From contig JADANN010000422.1 in NCBI GenBank assembly GCA_018806985.1, positions 248,001 to 312,000 on the forward strand: a stretch of DNA of 64,000 bases, written 5' to 3'. This DNA is from Angiostrongylus vasorum. Lineage: Eukaryota > Nematoda > Chromadorea > Rhabditida > Metastrongylidae. Positions 22,563 through 35,421 of the stretch are shown in pieces (within the stretch, counting starts at the first letter, position 1; each line of letters begins with the position of its first letter). The translations under genes were made by a program, and so were the position numbers. The notes under the pieces were generated by a model, which had not been told where the DNA came from, made no database searches, and saw nothing but the letters and a program-made list of their open reading frames with translations.

Positions 22563-24472
22563 TTCTCATCTGAAATAAAAAACTGATGAGAGTTTGTGCT
22601 TAAGGATGGGAAACTATGTCATAAATCTTCCGTATCAGCTTCGGTCATCAGCAAAACTGCTTTCTGTGCGCCCCGTTTTTTATTTCAGATAAGATTACAG
22701 CACGTTTCTTTTCTTTCATAACAGAGAAACCCGTATTCGTTAAACCGTTTTCGCTTCGTATCACTTTTTACAAGTATTAGGTCCTTTCTTATGATATAGT
22801 GAGCTTATGATAGAGCTATTCAGATAAAAAACTGCGATAGACCTCTATTTTCCGTTTCGCAACCATAACACAATTATGACTGGACGATTGTAATTCCCAT
22901 CGAGCCAGTTTTAACAGAGACGAGCACTGGAAGCGAAAGTCATAGTGTGAACTCAAGTATGACAACGTTATCAATATTTTAGTGTCACTCTGCGAAACAG
23001 CACACATTACCTTTGACAACGAAGCCTAAGCTTTTTTCGGAACGACTGAAATGGGTATGTTTTCCAGCTTCATTCATTCCAGTCACTTTCTACTAGAAAT
23101 ATTCTAACATTTTCGCTGACACACAAAGATCTTACTCCTTGTTTTTTGAGATACTCGGATATGAATGGATGAGACATAAATTGTTTTCACACCGCAAAAC
23201 AACTTTTCTGCTGTTTTTTCCTTCCGAAATCTTCAAATCTATGTAATAATAAAATTTATGAGACGAGTGGTGAAAGAGATGGAATGGAGTAAGCGATAAC
23301 CGAGGTCTTCAATGGATTTTAATTGTACAAGAGAGGAATCTGCATCCTAGGTTATGCAATTCTTGAAATCCGAGCAATTTTGAGTTTAGAGATATTCCGA
23401 TTTTTGGCATAAAATTTCCCAGGTGAAGGGATTCGCTGAGAGAGAAGTAACTCAAACTTCACCTAGCTCTCTGTTCTGCATGGACCACCACAGGCACAGT
23501 TTTCGTTCGACATTAGTTCGTCTATTTAGTCGACACCTACGAAATCATTGTTTTCGCAATCTCTTTACCCGTCATGTGTGACCTCGTTTAATAACACCAG
23601 TTGCAGCGAAATATCGTTCACTTGTTTGGAAACAGTTCAGAGAAAACAAAGGCCTACAATTCCCTATGTAAAAGCCCACAACTCTGTGATTCGGCAACCA
23701 TGTTATAATTCAGCAGAACATTACAAATTAACTCAATTCATAAATCTACAGCTTTAGATGGTTCTGTTTCACTGAAATGACGCCGAAGATTCGACTTGTT
23801 ACATTGATATCTATCGGTTTGTCGAAAAGTTGCGGTGTCATCACAGACACTCCTGTCGGCCTTTGAATCCATGTCACAAGGGAGTAAACTGTTTCAATCT
23901 ACATGCTTCGGCTGCTGCCTATTGTTTTGCTATTTAAGGACATCGGAGCACAGTTATCTATGGTTTGCACAAGATATCAAGCGCTACCAACATTTATTTG
24001 AAGAAGCAACTAAGACGGCATGTTGATATGATCATTCACAGGCTGTGAACAAAACAGTATTCACAGAAACTGCCATTTGTGGTGTAAATGTAAGAACATC
24101 GTGCTACCTAGTACAGAACATGATATTTCAGCACGTAAATTTAGCCTAGAAGTAGGAATAACGTCCTTCATAAATGAAGATTAAAGTTTCTTGTCAGCTT
24201 CATTATTCATCTGGCGAAAGTTGAATCCCATTATTAGACATTTATAACAACCACTTTAAGGGTGCTGGTGGAATGCCGCCTTCTTGAAATTTATTAAATT
24301 TTAGTACGTGACCTGATATCGTATGTTTCACATTGTGTGGATCCTGGTACTTATCTCATTCGACTCGTTTTCTCGGATTCGCCATCATCGAAGCTCGAAC
24401 TTTCTTCCGTACAGCTTCGGATCCTGCTAGAGGATTTTTTTCGCCTTTTGTTACAAATGTCGTTGATTTCTA
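22563..24472. other. No recognised gene or repeat
   Basis: Nearly 2 kb of AT-rich sequence (about 22563-24472). ORFs of 60-70 codons carry no domain. I saw no splice chain connecting it to the flanking genes. Confidence 0.35.
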
Positions 24473-25688
24473 TTAGGTTGGTATATATGAAATGTCCGAT
24501 TTTATAGTTTTAATCCTCCGTGTAATTTTCTAAATAAAAATTTTGTTTTTTTATGCATGTTTAATATATTTTTTAAACCATGCTCTTTTTAATTTCAAAC
24601 ATTGGTTTCTTTAAGATCTATTAATTTATCCTTCTTATAAGCTTTAACTTTGGTATGAACCAATGTGTCCTTTTTTTTGTGAGAGTTGAAAAGTGGAGCT
24701 TGCAATATCATCAAGTTCGGGGTAAAGGTAATGTTGGTGAATCTGCAGTGCGAACGTAGTCCCGGAAATTCCGATCTGGTGGTTTCGACCTCGAAGATAA
24801 GGAAGGCCGCGGACGTCCCAATGAACTTGAAGACGATGAATTGAACGCACTAGTGGGAGCAAGCATGCGAACAACTGGTCGAGAGCTTGCAGAACAGCTC
24901 GGCGTAAACATAGTAACGATTTCCACTCACTTGAATCGTATAGGAAAGACAAAAAGTGGACAAGTGGGTGCCGCACGGATTAAACGATTATTAAGAAAAT
25001 CTCCCTCATATTCTGCGCAACAAAAACTACCCTTTTCTTTATTGAATTTTCACGTGCGACGAGAAGTGGATTCTGTACGACAACAGGCAACGTTCAGCTC
25101 AATGCTGCGGATTGCGATCATGCTCCATTGCACTTCCCAAGGCCGAAATTGCACTAAAAAAGGTTATGGCGACTTCTTGGTGGTCTGCAGCCGGGCTGAA
25201 TCATCACAGCTTTTTTAAATCCGGGAGAAACGATGACGACAGAGAAATATTGCAACAAGTGGACGAAATGCGCCGTAATCCCCAATAACAACTACCGGAA
25301 TTAATCAACAGAAAAGGACAAGGACCAACCCGTCATGACAATGCCCGGCTTCTCGTTGCGGAACCAGTGCCGCAGAAATGGAACGAGTTGGGCTACGAAA
25401 CTTTGCCTCATCGGCCATAATGACCAGACCTATCGCCTACCGACTGCACCTTGGCAACTTGCGCGCGAAATGAATGCGTCACGATGATGCAAAATATGCC
25501 TTCAACGAATTCATCGTTTCCAGAACTCAAGGATTTTATGCAAGTAAAAATATGCAAATTTGCTTTTTGTTGGAAGAAGTGTGCTAATTCTAGTGGTGCT
25601 TATTTCGGCTAATAAAATTTAGTATGCAGTAGTTATGGTTATTTAAAGTTAACGCTTAAAATCAGACATTTCATATGTTAGAACCTAA
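24473..25688 (+). mobile_element. mariner-type DNA transposon, inactivated
   Basis: A 1,216-bp element with ~33-bp imperfect inverted ends: TTAGGTTGGTATATATGAAA at the left, and the complement of GAACCTAA plus ATTTCATATG at the right. It is flanked by TA on both sides (24471-24472, 25689-25690), the mariner target. The reading begins as ELAEQLGVNIVTISTHLNRI (the DNA-binding helix-turn-helix) near 24882. After frameshifts it continues as CDEKWILYDN (first catalytic Asp region) near 25058 and WWSAAGLNHH near 25170. The third catalytic block is scrambled near 25420, so the transposase is dead. Family by similarity only; hookworms are known to carry mariner elements such as bandit. Confidence 0.85.
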
Positions 25689-25689
25689 T

Positions 25690-25885
25690 ACTCAAGTCGA
25701 TGCTTTCTGAAATTCTGAGATGGTTGTGCTGAGACGTTCCCAAGTAGATTGAAGGGATTCAGCTCGTGTCGCCGACCTCGCAGGAATAATAGCACTAGTT
25801 GGTCCAGTGTGGCGTCGAACCGGGACCTGGGTACGTTGGGCTATCCGCATAATGGATGGTATCACAACCACTGCGAAACCCTCCT
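25690..25885 (-). mobile_element. tRNA-like head of a non-autonomous element
   Basis: The minus strand reads TTTCGCAGTGGTTGTGATACC (A-box-like, divided) and then CCCGGTTCGACGCCACACTG (B-box-like) about 45 nt later. It lies directly next to the mariner 3' end. Probably a SINE head; the tail was not identified. Confidence 0.4.
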
Positions 25886-26130
25886 CATGATATTTCAGTG
25901 CTAAAATCTAAAGATTGTTTTACAAATAGTTCGATAACCAGCGGCAATGATGATGAGGTATTGCCGTTATAATAAATTTTTTCGAAGTGAAATCCACTAT
26001 TCACTAATGGCAAGTTAACGACGCAGTTGCACATCAATATGAAGCAAGGGCAAGATAATGTAAAAGGAAACAAAGTGCAAAAAATAAGAACAAATAGCAA
26101 AATTAAAAAAGTAGATACAGTGCGACTATA
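25886..26130. other. No recognised feature
   Basis: AT-rich spacer between repeats. Confidence 0.3.
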
Positions 26131-26412
26131 AACAAAGGATAAGGCTATCGGCGTTGATCAAGTCTTGAGGAGTGCGTCATGCATTCGTCTTCATTAAGCA
26201 TCGTTTGGAGGTGATTGAATGCATATCTGGCCTTTACAATGACTCGCGGTGGCCTACCGATGTACCGAGCCAATGCTGCTGTCCTCCCAGACAAGCCTGG
26301 CACCAATCTGCAGACCCCGGAGGAATGGAAAGCTTGGTGGACCATGAACGCAGGGATCGATTACACATGTGTGTTGCAGGGCGCCTCCGATCACTGCGCC
26401 ACACGTGCCCCT
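26131..26412 (-). mobile_element. tRNA-derived SINE, family A
   Basis: A close-to-consensus copy: GTTTGGAGGTGATTGAATGC, GACTCGCGGTGGCCTACC and GATCGATTACACATGTGTG, with head TGGCGCAGTGATCGG on the minus strand. Flanks GCGACTATA (26121) and GCGACTGTA (26417) may be a target duplication. Confidence 0.9.
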
Positions 26413-26584
26413 AACGCGACTGTATGTACTGAAAAATAAACGAAAACAGAAGAAAATGAAGCAGAATAATACGATGTTAAATGGACTGCTCTACAATTGG
26501 CACGCGTTATCCCAAAAACTAGGAAAAAATACTTTCCGCTGAAGAGAACGAATAAAGTGATGTGCGCAAATGGTGTGAGAATTA

Positions 26585-29500
26585 CTTACTTATTTACTTG
26601 GAGACTTGGATGGTACGTCTTCACGAGCTGTGCGGACCCCAGCACATATGCCATTCGTTCCTTTCTCTCGCAATCGTAGCCCATGTAGGCGGTCTTGTTC
26701 GAGCATGGTAGCGCTTGCGAGTCTCGTACCGTGATCTGTAAGACAACTGCAGCTGTGGGTACAGCTGATTAACTTTGTTTACGAACACGTTCGCCCAACG
26801 TGTAGGTGGTCGGCCTGGAGGACGTTTGCATTCTCTTAGAGTCCACTCTACTGTTCTTTTCGTCCATCTGTCGTCCGTTCTTCTCATTATGTGACCGGCC
26901 CATATGTGTTTCGCTATCGATGTATAATCTCCTGGATCTCGAAGATGTGACAGATTTTGAAGGTCAGAGCTTCGCATTCCTGCTAGATATGGAGAGTGCC
27001 GGTTATATTTCAGAAGACATCGCTCAAGCGCTCTGTGAGTAGTGCAAAGCATTCTTGACGTAGTTAAAGTATTAACCCATGTCTCCGCGGCATAACAGAG
27101 CGTTGGGCGGACCGTAGAATCGAAGAGATGAGCGCGGATTTTCGAGTCCTTCAGTTGATCGGTGGCTTCTTTGAGAGGCCCGAATGCGGCCCAAGCTGCT
27201 CTCGTTCCTCTATCTATCTCCTCCTTCATGTTGTTTTCCATGCTCATTGATCGCCCTAGGTATACGTACGAGGTGGTCTCTGCAATGAGAGTGCCATCCA
27301 ATTCAATTTTTTCGCCTTCGACAATGGGTTTTCATGAACTGGGTCTTCTTTCGATTTATACAAAGTCTGATCTTTTCTCCGCTTCGTTGAGCTCGTTGAT
27401 CATCATCTCTGCTTTGCTAGTACTCCTTGAGAAGATGACAATGTCGTCGGCAAATCGAAGGCTTGGTAAGAATTTCCCATCAATACGTATGCTTTTTCTC
27501 ATCCCAATCGAGTGACTTCATTATCCACTGCAGTGCGGCACTGCACAGCTTTGGCGATATTGTGTCGCCCTCTCGAACCACTTTTTCTATGGGTATGGCA
27601 AGAGGTCGATGGAAAAGCTGTATTTACGTAGTACACTTCCGATAACAGTCGCACAGAGTTCTTATGTAGGATGGGTCCACTCCTTGGTCGACGAGCGCTG
27701 AAAGGATTGCATTCGTTTCGACACTGTCAAACGCTTTTTCATAGTCGACAAAGGTTAGGACTAGAGGCAAGTGGTATTCCCGACAAACTTCGATGACCCT
27801 GGACACGGTTTGGATGTGGCCCATACAGCAAAATCCTTTCCGAAATCCTGCTTGTTCGACTGGATGCGCCTCAACCAATGTCCTTGATATGCGCAAGAGG
27901 ATAATCTTCTGAAGAGCTTGTAGAATACACTAAACAAGCATATGGGTCGGTAGTTACGACGTTCCCTTCGGTCTCTTTTCTTGGGCAGGATGACCGTACG
28001 CGACGTCCTCCACTGGTCTGGGATTTTTTCCTTTTGAAGGTAGGCTGTCATATGATTTGTGAGAAGTACATGTAAATTGTGGCCTCCGGCTCTTAGGAAA
28101 TCGGCGGTTATATTGTCTGGTCCTGGAGCTGTGCCTCTTTTCATCGTTTCTATTACAATTCAAACCTCCAACGGAAGAATTGCAGGTGGTTTTTCTCCAG
28201 CGGGTATATTAGGGTCCGGGACAGGGATTGTGGAACGGAAAAGGTTAGTGTAGAACGTTTCCGCTATTAATTCCATATCATGACGGGGGAGTTTTGACGA
28301 TCCCATCTTCGTTCATCAGAGCTGACCGCGGAACATTATTATCACACAGATCCCGACGGCATTTTTTCAGACTGCTTATTTTTTCCTGCTGCTTCCAGTA
28401 GTTTCTTCCGCTTGTACCGTTGTAGATCTTCCTGCAAGGCTCTTCTGCAGCTGGCATTTATTACTAGCCATGCCAAACGTGTTGCTGTAGGGTCAAGCTT
28501 CAGTTTCCTTCTCTTTCGAACAACTCCTTAGTAGTGATGGAGATGCAATCCGATCTTCTTGCTTGAGGAACAGGCGAATTCGGCACAACTTTTTCAGTCC
28601 TTCGACAAGCAGCCCGTGGTTTTCGGTAGCGTCCTCTTTAATCTACCAGTCCGTTTGGATAGGTCTTCGTTCAGAATGTTCTCGTCGTATGCAGCTAGAC
28701 TTTTTCCTCGTGGTCGATGAAGAGAGTTCTTTTCTTGCAGCTTGCAGCTGAATCGACTCTTCGCGCGAAGAAGGCAGTGATCGGAACCAGTACAGAATGA
28801 CGGGTCTACCGATGTGGCACCATCTTTTGTTTGTCAGAATATGGTCGATCTCCGTATGAGTCACACCGTTGGAAGACTCCTATGTCCAGCGGCGGCTTTC
28901 TTTCTTCTGGAAAAACGAGTTTCCATGGAAGTGACGTGGTGCTGACAGGAGTCCTGCGAGACGGTCCACATTCTCATTTCTTTTCTCCTAATCCAAAGTT
29001 TCCGATCCTGTATTCGCCCTCGTTGGCCTTTCTGATTCTGGCGTTGAAGTCTCCGACAACAAATTTGCGATATGCTTTATCATGGCGGATGACGTCCTCC
29101 AACCGATAGTAGAACGCATTTAATTCGTACTCATCAGTTGCGTCGGTCGGTGAGTAGCAGTTGATGATAGTGATCTTCTTGTGATGCAACAGTTGAAGAC
29201 GAAGGACGGCTATCCGAAGGGAAAGGATTTCGTATGAGTCGACGAGATGGACAATGGATGGGTGGACGACAAAGCCGGCACCGCCGACATTTCGTTACAG
29301 GACCTTCTCTGCACGGATCACAAGGGTTCCGTTGTTTACTTGGCGTACGTCGGTCGTCTTGATTTTTGTTTCTTGTAATGCGATCACGTGAAATTTAATG
29401 CGATCTGCGACTAGAAGAAGGGCGTGAAGATCGGCGTCTGTGGAGAGTATTCTGGGATTACACGTGCATAGTAAGAAACAATCTCCATGGCGTGACTTGC

Positions 29501-29720
29501 GTGTGTTCGTCAGATCCGGTTCCAATGACGTTCTGCCTAACCCGAGATTTTCTGGCCTCTCACCGGTCGTCTCACCGCGTGACGTCATAGACGGGAGCAC
29601 CCACTGTGAGGGGTGCTGAGGCTGACCTATTGCTGGTCGTGCAACTTGGTCCTCCCTGGAGTCCTGACCCAACCTTACAAAGGCGTATCCAGGTCTTTTC
29701 TACGATGTGGATCAAAGGAA
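26585..29720 (-). pseudogene. RTE-type LINE (copy 2), near-complete but frameshifted
   Basis: Read on the minus strand: endonuclease pieces at 29672-29295 (HVIALQETKIKTTDVRQV) and 29189-28974 ([28 protein letters not shown]). RT pieces at 28144-27761 (KRGTAPGPDNITADFL) and 27896-27624 (LTFVDYEKAFDSVETNAIL), the catalytic SLRFADDIVIFS at about 27420-27455, and the C-terminal region 27301-26621 (SYVYLGRSMSMENNMKEEID to WATIARERNEWHMCW). Catalytic motifs are visible, but at least four frame changes separate the ORFs, so this copy is not functional. It is less decayed than the copy at 8.2 kb. Its 3' end (26585-26650) matches family D tails. Hookworm RTEs of this kind have been named dingo; identity here is inference. 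Confidence 0.85.
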
Positions 29721-29934
29721 GGTGTGTTTTCGGCTCCTTCGCCCGGTCTTCCTAGTAGTTGATTTGAAGAGATGTTAAAACTGAAACTTGGGTTATTAAG
29801 CCATGGGAATACTAGTAGGTGGAAATATTTGCTAACAGAGTTATGCCGATCCATATAGTGATACACTGCGTCATTCACTGATAAGAATACTTCCATTGTT
29901 ATCAGGTTGCCTCTCAACGGTTTACCGTTTCATT

Positions 29935-30302
29935 ATGGATAGGAGGTGTTCTTGGTTGTCGTGCTGCGATGTAAAGCGAGGGGATTCGTCTCCCCGGCAG
30001 GATCTCCAAAGCAGAGAAGGAGTCCGACGTTTCCATCAGGAAGCCTAGCTAAGAAAAAAGCCAGTGTTAATATCCACCACCGGCCTGGTATTGAAGTCGT
30101 ATGGTGACAAATCTTCCTCTGATCCACAAAGGCTGCGACTGCCTCTGGTGGTGAAGACCTGGTGCAGACTTTGTCCAGGCTCACCTCGGGATTCCAGGGA
30201 ACCACAATGGCTTAACCAGCAAATCTCCGAAAAGTGGAGATTGTACTGTGGCGCACATAACCAGGCAGGACGGGCCGTTCACGTATCAAGTGATTAAGTA
30301 GG
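29935..30302 (+). mobile_element. RTE-tailed non-autonomous element (family D)
   Basis: Ordered blocks GTTTCCATCAGGAAGCC, GGCCTGGTATTGAAG, TGATCCACAAAGGCTGCGAC, CTGGTGCAGACTTTGTCCAG and AGGACGGGCCGTTCACG, ending at GTATCAAGTGATTAAGTA. Same organisation as the copies at 52595 and 57440. Not coding. Confidence 0.7.
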
Positions 30303-31241
30303 TATCAGCTTGCACGATAGGGCGTGATATGGCGTGTTTCTATAACTGTGGATGACAATAATATCGTGATTAGTATTCGTCGACATATCCATTACTGCAG
30401 GAAATGTTTCACCTAAGCGCAGCTTCATTGTCCGTTTTGACACGTGTTAGTGCGAAATCGAGTCCACTTCAATGGATCTCTCTTCATTGCTCGCTATATA
30501 GTTGTTTGGTTATTTATTTGTTTATTTGCACGCCACAATCACACATATTATATGGACCCTAACAGTTCCTTCATCCAGTCAGTTACCTTGCATCCACATA
30601 TACGAAAATGTTTGGTTTCATAAGCTCGTTCGGCGACTAAATGACGGCTCTGCAATCTTCATGAATGTCTTTGAATTCTCCCTATTGAGCTGATTCCCCC
30701 TAAAACAGTGTGGTATCGCTGTAACAGACTTCAACGCTTTCACCACAGGCGGTCGCTGGGCTTTGATTATCGAGGACAGGTATCCTTAAGACAAGGTTGT
30801 TACGAACTCGCGAAGCCAGGAGAGATGGGGACTTGGTTAACCCAGGCGGAGTAGAGCCAGTTATCGCGGTGTATCCTACGATTCCTCTAATTGCTGCGCT
30901 TCTTACGCCATGTCCTCAACTAGTGGTTAAAACTTGTGATAGAGTAATAATAACGGTTGCTTCTATCCACTGAAAATGCTCTTAACCTGCTTCACGAATG
31001 TTGTTCGGCTTCACAAAAAATATTATGCGACAGATCACACACTAAGACGCGATTAGAATGGCTCTGATTGCACGAATATATCCGCTAGCTTGGAATTAAT
31101 AATGAACATTACTTTAGATTCGCTTCTACTGGGTGGAAAAAGAGAGTTAAACTTCGACAAAATTACTGTGATTTAGAATTGTACCCCCACTTTCTTAGCA
31201 GTGTGTAAAAGAACTTCACCACTCGTTCAAAAAAATGGTAA
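30303..31241. other. No recognised gene
   Basis: Unique AT-rich DNA between repeats. The stretch GGCTTTGATTATCGAGGAC near 30754 and its surroundings gave no assignment. Confidence 0.3.
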
Positions 31242-31505
31242 AAGGATAAAGCTCACGAGGTTGATCAATCCCCTGAGGGATGCGCTATTCATTCAACTTC
31301 ATCGTTAGAGATGGTTGAATGCATACCTAGCCTATACAACGACTCGCAGTTGCCTACAGATGTGTCGAGTCAGTGCTGCTAACCACTCTGGCAGGTCTTG
31401 TAGGAATTTGCTGACCCCGGAGTGTTAAAAGCTTGGTGAGCATGGGGCACGGGATCGAAGCCACATGGGTTGCAGGGCACCTATAACCACTGTACCACAT
31501 GCTCT
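31242..31505 (-). mobile_element. tRNA-derived SINE, family A
   Basis: AAAAGGATAAAGCTCACGAG, then GATCAATCCCCTGAGGGATG and GTTGAATGCATACCTAGCC, with the promoter head decayed at 31440-31505. Confidence 0.8.
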
Positions 31506-31818
31506 ACTTTAACTCTTCTATAAGAATGAGAAATGCTTATAAAATGAGAAAAATTGGCAAGATTAAAGAATAGTGCCCCCCAAAAAGTACGGCGATCTTT
31601 ATCACTTGTGCTATCATCGGTGATCAAAGTCTCGCATAGACAGCATCGAAAACTCGAATGGTCCGTGTTGCGGACGAAGATGTCCATAGTTCCCAGGATC
31701 GACTTTCCATTAACCTCGGCAATGGAACATGAATGCGTCGTTTTCTTGTTCAGCAATCGCGAGGTTGTTAAACAGCATACATTTACTTCCATAGAAAAAC
31801 ACAATACAATACAAAAGT

Positions 31819-31854
31819 AGCTGACGTTTCGGCAGTATCGCCTTCTTCAGAGCC
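31819..31854 (-). ncRNA. Hammerhead-type ribozyme motif (PLE left terminal repeat)
   Basis: Minus strand: GGCU, CUGAAGA (core CUGANGA), bulged A, GGC loop GCC (stem II), GAAAC, GUC, AGCU. Stem I pairs GGCU with AGCU; stem III is only about two base pairs (AC/GU). All core residues of the hammerhead consensus are present. Penelope-like elements are known to carry such minimal hammerheads in their terminal repeats. Confidence 0.65.
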
Positions 31855-32079
31855 TGATAGGGTATACTGACATACAATTTACTAGGCCAAACGCTTCAAT
31901 GACACTTACAACAAGACGGAAAACTCTATGGTAATTACATGGTCAACAGCTTCTCGAAAAAACTCACCGCTTCTTTACGTGTATAGTCGCATAAGCTTGA
32001 TGACTGCACCATCCCACATCAGAAATTGATGAGAACATACGGGGTCAGGTCGCGTATGACCTCTAGGCATTCATCCCTG

Positions 32080-33890
32080 CTATTCATTGTAAGGTTTTTG
32101 GCATTTATCCAAAAAAGCCTCAAGAAGTTTTCGCGCTAGTGTTCTAGTCTCCTGCGCAAGGATATTGACTTTTACTTCAAAATCGTCCCCGCTGTGCTTT
32201 TGTATCCTATGCGTGCCTAGTGGGGTACTTTGTCTTAGTTTTCGTTTGCCATCTACCAATATATTCATCTCCGCAATTATTACAAGAGATCAGGTATATC
32301 GTACCTGAACTCATGCAATCACCGTCCCGGCAGATTACGCAATTTGTTGTTTCGCATAGACGGTCATACAGGCGGTTACGAACTAACTGACGACGTAGAG
32401 TAGCCGGTGGTATTTCAACTATCCCTACCAATTCCTCTAGACCTGCCCTTCCTAAGCATCGTTTAATCGCTACGCTTACTTCATCGCTAATAAAGGGCAA
32501 CATAAACGGGACTTTCTTCTGGCCAACTCTTTCGCTTGGGCGCGTTGCTCTCCTTCTAAACTTATCTCGTGGGGTTACTATTTCTTAGCCATTGGAGATG
32601 GCTATTTTCCGAGCCAATTCGCGCGATTCTTCCTTTAGTTCCCTGATTGTGCACACAGAGGTGGCTGTTCGAAACATTTTTCTCACAAGCGCTCTCTTTG
32701 TGTGTGAAGGGTGGGAAGAAAGGAAATGAACGAGGATGTTCTTGTTACTTGGCTTTCGGTACCACTTTGTCAGGTAACCGCTACTTGATAGGTTTATTTG
32801 GACGTTTAAAAACGGAAGCCAGTCTTTTCCCGGTTTCTCCCGGGTGAACTTAATGTACTCAGACTGCTCGTTCAATAATTCAAAGCATTTGTCCATCTCA
32901 TCCTGCGTAGAGAAGATGACAAAACAATCATCTACAAATCTGCAGTAGAGTAGTGGCCGGAGATCGAGAGCAGGGGCTTCTATCTTAGACATAAACACAA
33001 TGGCAAGGCTTGGTGCCAGTCGCTGTCCCATAGCCAACCCCCTTATTTGCACGAAATATTTCCCAGGCCATCTGAAAATCGAGCAGTTTAGGCACTCCTT
33101 TAGGAGAGCCATAAGCTGCTGGATGCACAAGCCATACATATTTATTCTTCCTCCATGTACAAGAAGAGGTTCGAAGATGGCTTGCATTGCGGAGTCATTC
33201 GATACGTTGGTGTACAGCGCGGTAACGTCGAAGGACTCTATCACGTGTGCGTTATTAGGAGACGCATTACGTAGACGTTCTATGAACATTTGGCTGTTTA
33301 TGAGGTGGGCTGGAATATGTCTAAGCAACTGGGTTAGTATTAGGCTTAGAAACAAGTTTATTCTATCCGTTGGCCCGTCTACACAGCTGATGGTGGGTCT
33401 AACTTTAACTGATGACGGATTGGTTGACGCAAGATCATCAGGTGATACCAACTTATGTGTTTTAATAAGTAGGTATAGGACGGGACATGTTGGTGTATCG
33501 ATTTTAAAATGCGAAATAACCGATGATTTTAAACCTGCAGCCTTTGCGACACTGACCCATTGATTGTTTAGCTTTCGGTATTGACTTTCGTATTCCTTTT
33601 CAGAGGATGGGCGATAGAGGGTAGCATCACTAAGATGTTTCTCTGTTATCTCAACATCCAGCTGGCGAGGAATAACTACGAACTCTCTCCCCTTATCACT
33701 AACAGACAATCTTATTGTTTTTGAGTTTATTAATTCTCTAATTTCTCGCATGCCACATTTTTTGTGCGGCTGTAAGGTTAGAGATAAACTTTCTATCGCT
33801 GTAATGATTAATGGTCTTGAGAACGCTGTCCGAAAACATGCGGAATTTTATGTCAACTCCATCGTTAGGGTCCTGCTGTCTAAAAAACGC
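32080..33890 (-). pseudogene. PLE reverse transcriptase plus GIY-YIG, left-pointing copy
   Basis: The N-terminal part (33890-33745: DSVLKTINHYSDRKFISNL) is one frame off the long RT ORF (33751-32585, 388 codons). RT motifs: IESFDVTALYTNV near 33235, AMGQRLAPSLAIVFMSKIE near 33000, and catalytic CRFVDDCFVIF at about 32925-32950, then KWYRKPSNKNILVHFLSSHP. After a stop and frame change comes a Zn-knuckle (CETTNCVICRDGDC) and the GIY-YIG start GTIYLISCNNCGDEYIG near 32270. A ~45-nt deletion directly after EYIG removes the next part of the nuclease (present in the other copy as ETGRPLCIRIKE). Hence the RT domain is intact as an ORF but the endonuclease is broken. Confidence 0.85.
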
Positions 33891-33894
33891 CACA

Positions 33895-35160
33895 AACACC
33901 CAAATATTCCTAGAACGTCTACGTAACGCGTCTCCTAATAACGCGAACGTGATGGAGTCCTTCGACGTTACTGCGTTGTACACCAACGTATCGAATGACT
34001 CCGCAATGCAAGCCATCTTCGAACCTCATGTTAAACATGAAGGAAGAATAAATATGCAAGGCTTGTCCATCCAGCAGCTAATGGCTCTCCTAAAGGAGTG
34101 CCTAAACTGCTCGATTTTCAGATGGTCTGGGTAATATTTCGCGCAAATAAGGGGGTTGGCTATGGGACAGCGACTGGCACCAAGCCTTGCCATTGTGTTT
34201 ATGTCTAAGACAGAAGCCCCTGTTCTCGATCTCCGGCCACTACTCTACTGCAGATTTGTAGATGATTGTTTTGTCATCTTCTCTACGCAGGATGAGATGG
34301 ACAAATGCTTTGAATTATTGAACGAGCAGTCTGAGTACATTAAGTTCACCCGGGAGAAACCGAGAAAAGACTGGCTTCCGTTTCTAAGCGTCTAAATAAA
34401 CCTATCAAGTAGCGGTTACCTGACAAAGTGGTACCGAAAGCCAAGTAACAAGAACAGCCTCGTTCATTTCCTTTCTTCCCACCCTTCACACACAAAGAGG
34501 GCGCTTGTGAGAAACATGTTTCGAACAGCCACCTCTGTGTGCACAACCAGGGAACTAAAGGAAGAATCGCGCGACTTGGCTCGGCAAATAGCCATCTCCA
34601 ATGGCTACGAAATAGTAACCCTCACGAGATAAGTTTAGAAGGAGAGCGACGCGCCCAAGCGAAACAGTTGGCCAAAAGAATGTCCCAGTTTATGTTGTCC
34701 CTTTGTTAGCGATGAAGTACGCGTAGCGACTAAAACGATGCTTAAGAAGGTCAGGTCTAGAGGAATCGGTAGCGATAGTTGAAATACCACCGGCTATTCT
34801 ACGTCGTCAGTTAGTTCGTAACCGCCTGTATGACCGTCTATGCGAAACAACAAACTGCGTAATCTGCCCTTACGGCAGGGGACGGTGATTGCATGAGTTC
34901 AGGTACGATATACCTGATCTCTTGTAATAATTGCGGAGATGAATATGTTGGCGAAACGGGCAGGCCTTTGTGTATCCGTATAAAAGAAAACCTAGATGGC
35001 AAACGAAAACTAAGACAAAGTACCCACTAGGCACGCATAGGATACAAAAGCACAGCGGGGACGATTTTGAAGTAAAAGTCAATATCCTTGCGCAAGAGAC
35101 TAGAACACCAGCGCGAAAACTTCTTGAGGCTTTTTGGATAAATGCCAAAACCCTACAATG
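33895..35160 (+). pseudogene. PLE reverse transcriptase plus GIY-YIG, right-pointing copy
   Basis: Starts inside the RT at FLERLRNASPNNANVMESFD and lacks everything before it. In-frame stops at 34132-34134 and 34393-34395 break the RT. The catalytic CRFVDDCFVIF is at 34248-34280. The Zn-knuckle/GIY-YIG part (34855-35160) keeps DEYVGETGRPLCIRI and TPLGTHRIQKHSGDDFEVKV but is spread over frames. Nearly identical at DNA level to the left-pointing copy, so both come from the same recent source. Confidence 0.85.
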
Positions 35161-35421
35161 AATGGCAGGGATGAATGCCCAGAGGTCATACGCGACCTGA
35201 CCCCCGTATGTTCGCATCAATTTTCGATGTGGGATGGTGCAGACATCAACCTTATGCGACTATAATCAGCTGTTCTAATCTTCCTCATTGGGAAGGCACG
35301 TAAAAAAAGCGGTGAGTTTTTTCGAGAAGCTGTTGACCATGTAGTTACCATAGAGTTTTTCCGTCTTGTTGTGTCATTGAAGCGTTTGGCCTTGTAAATT
35401 GTATGTCAGTATACCCTTCCA

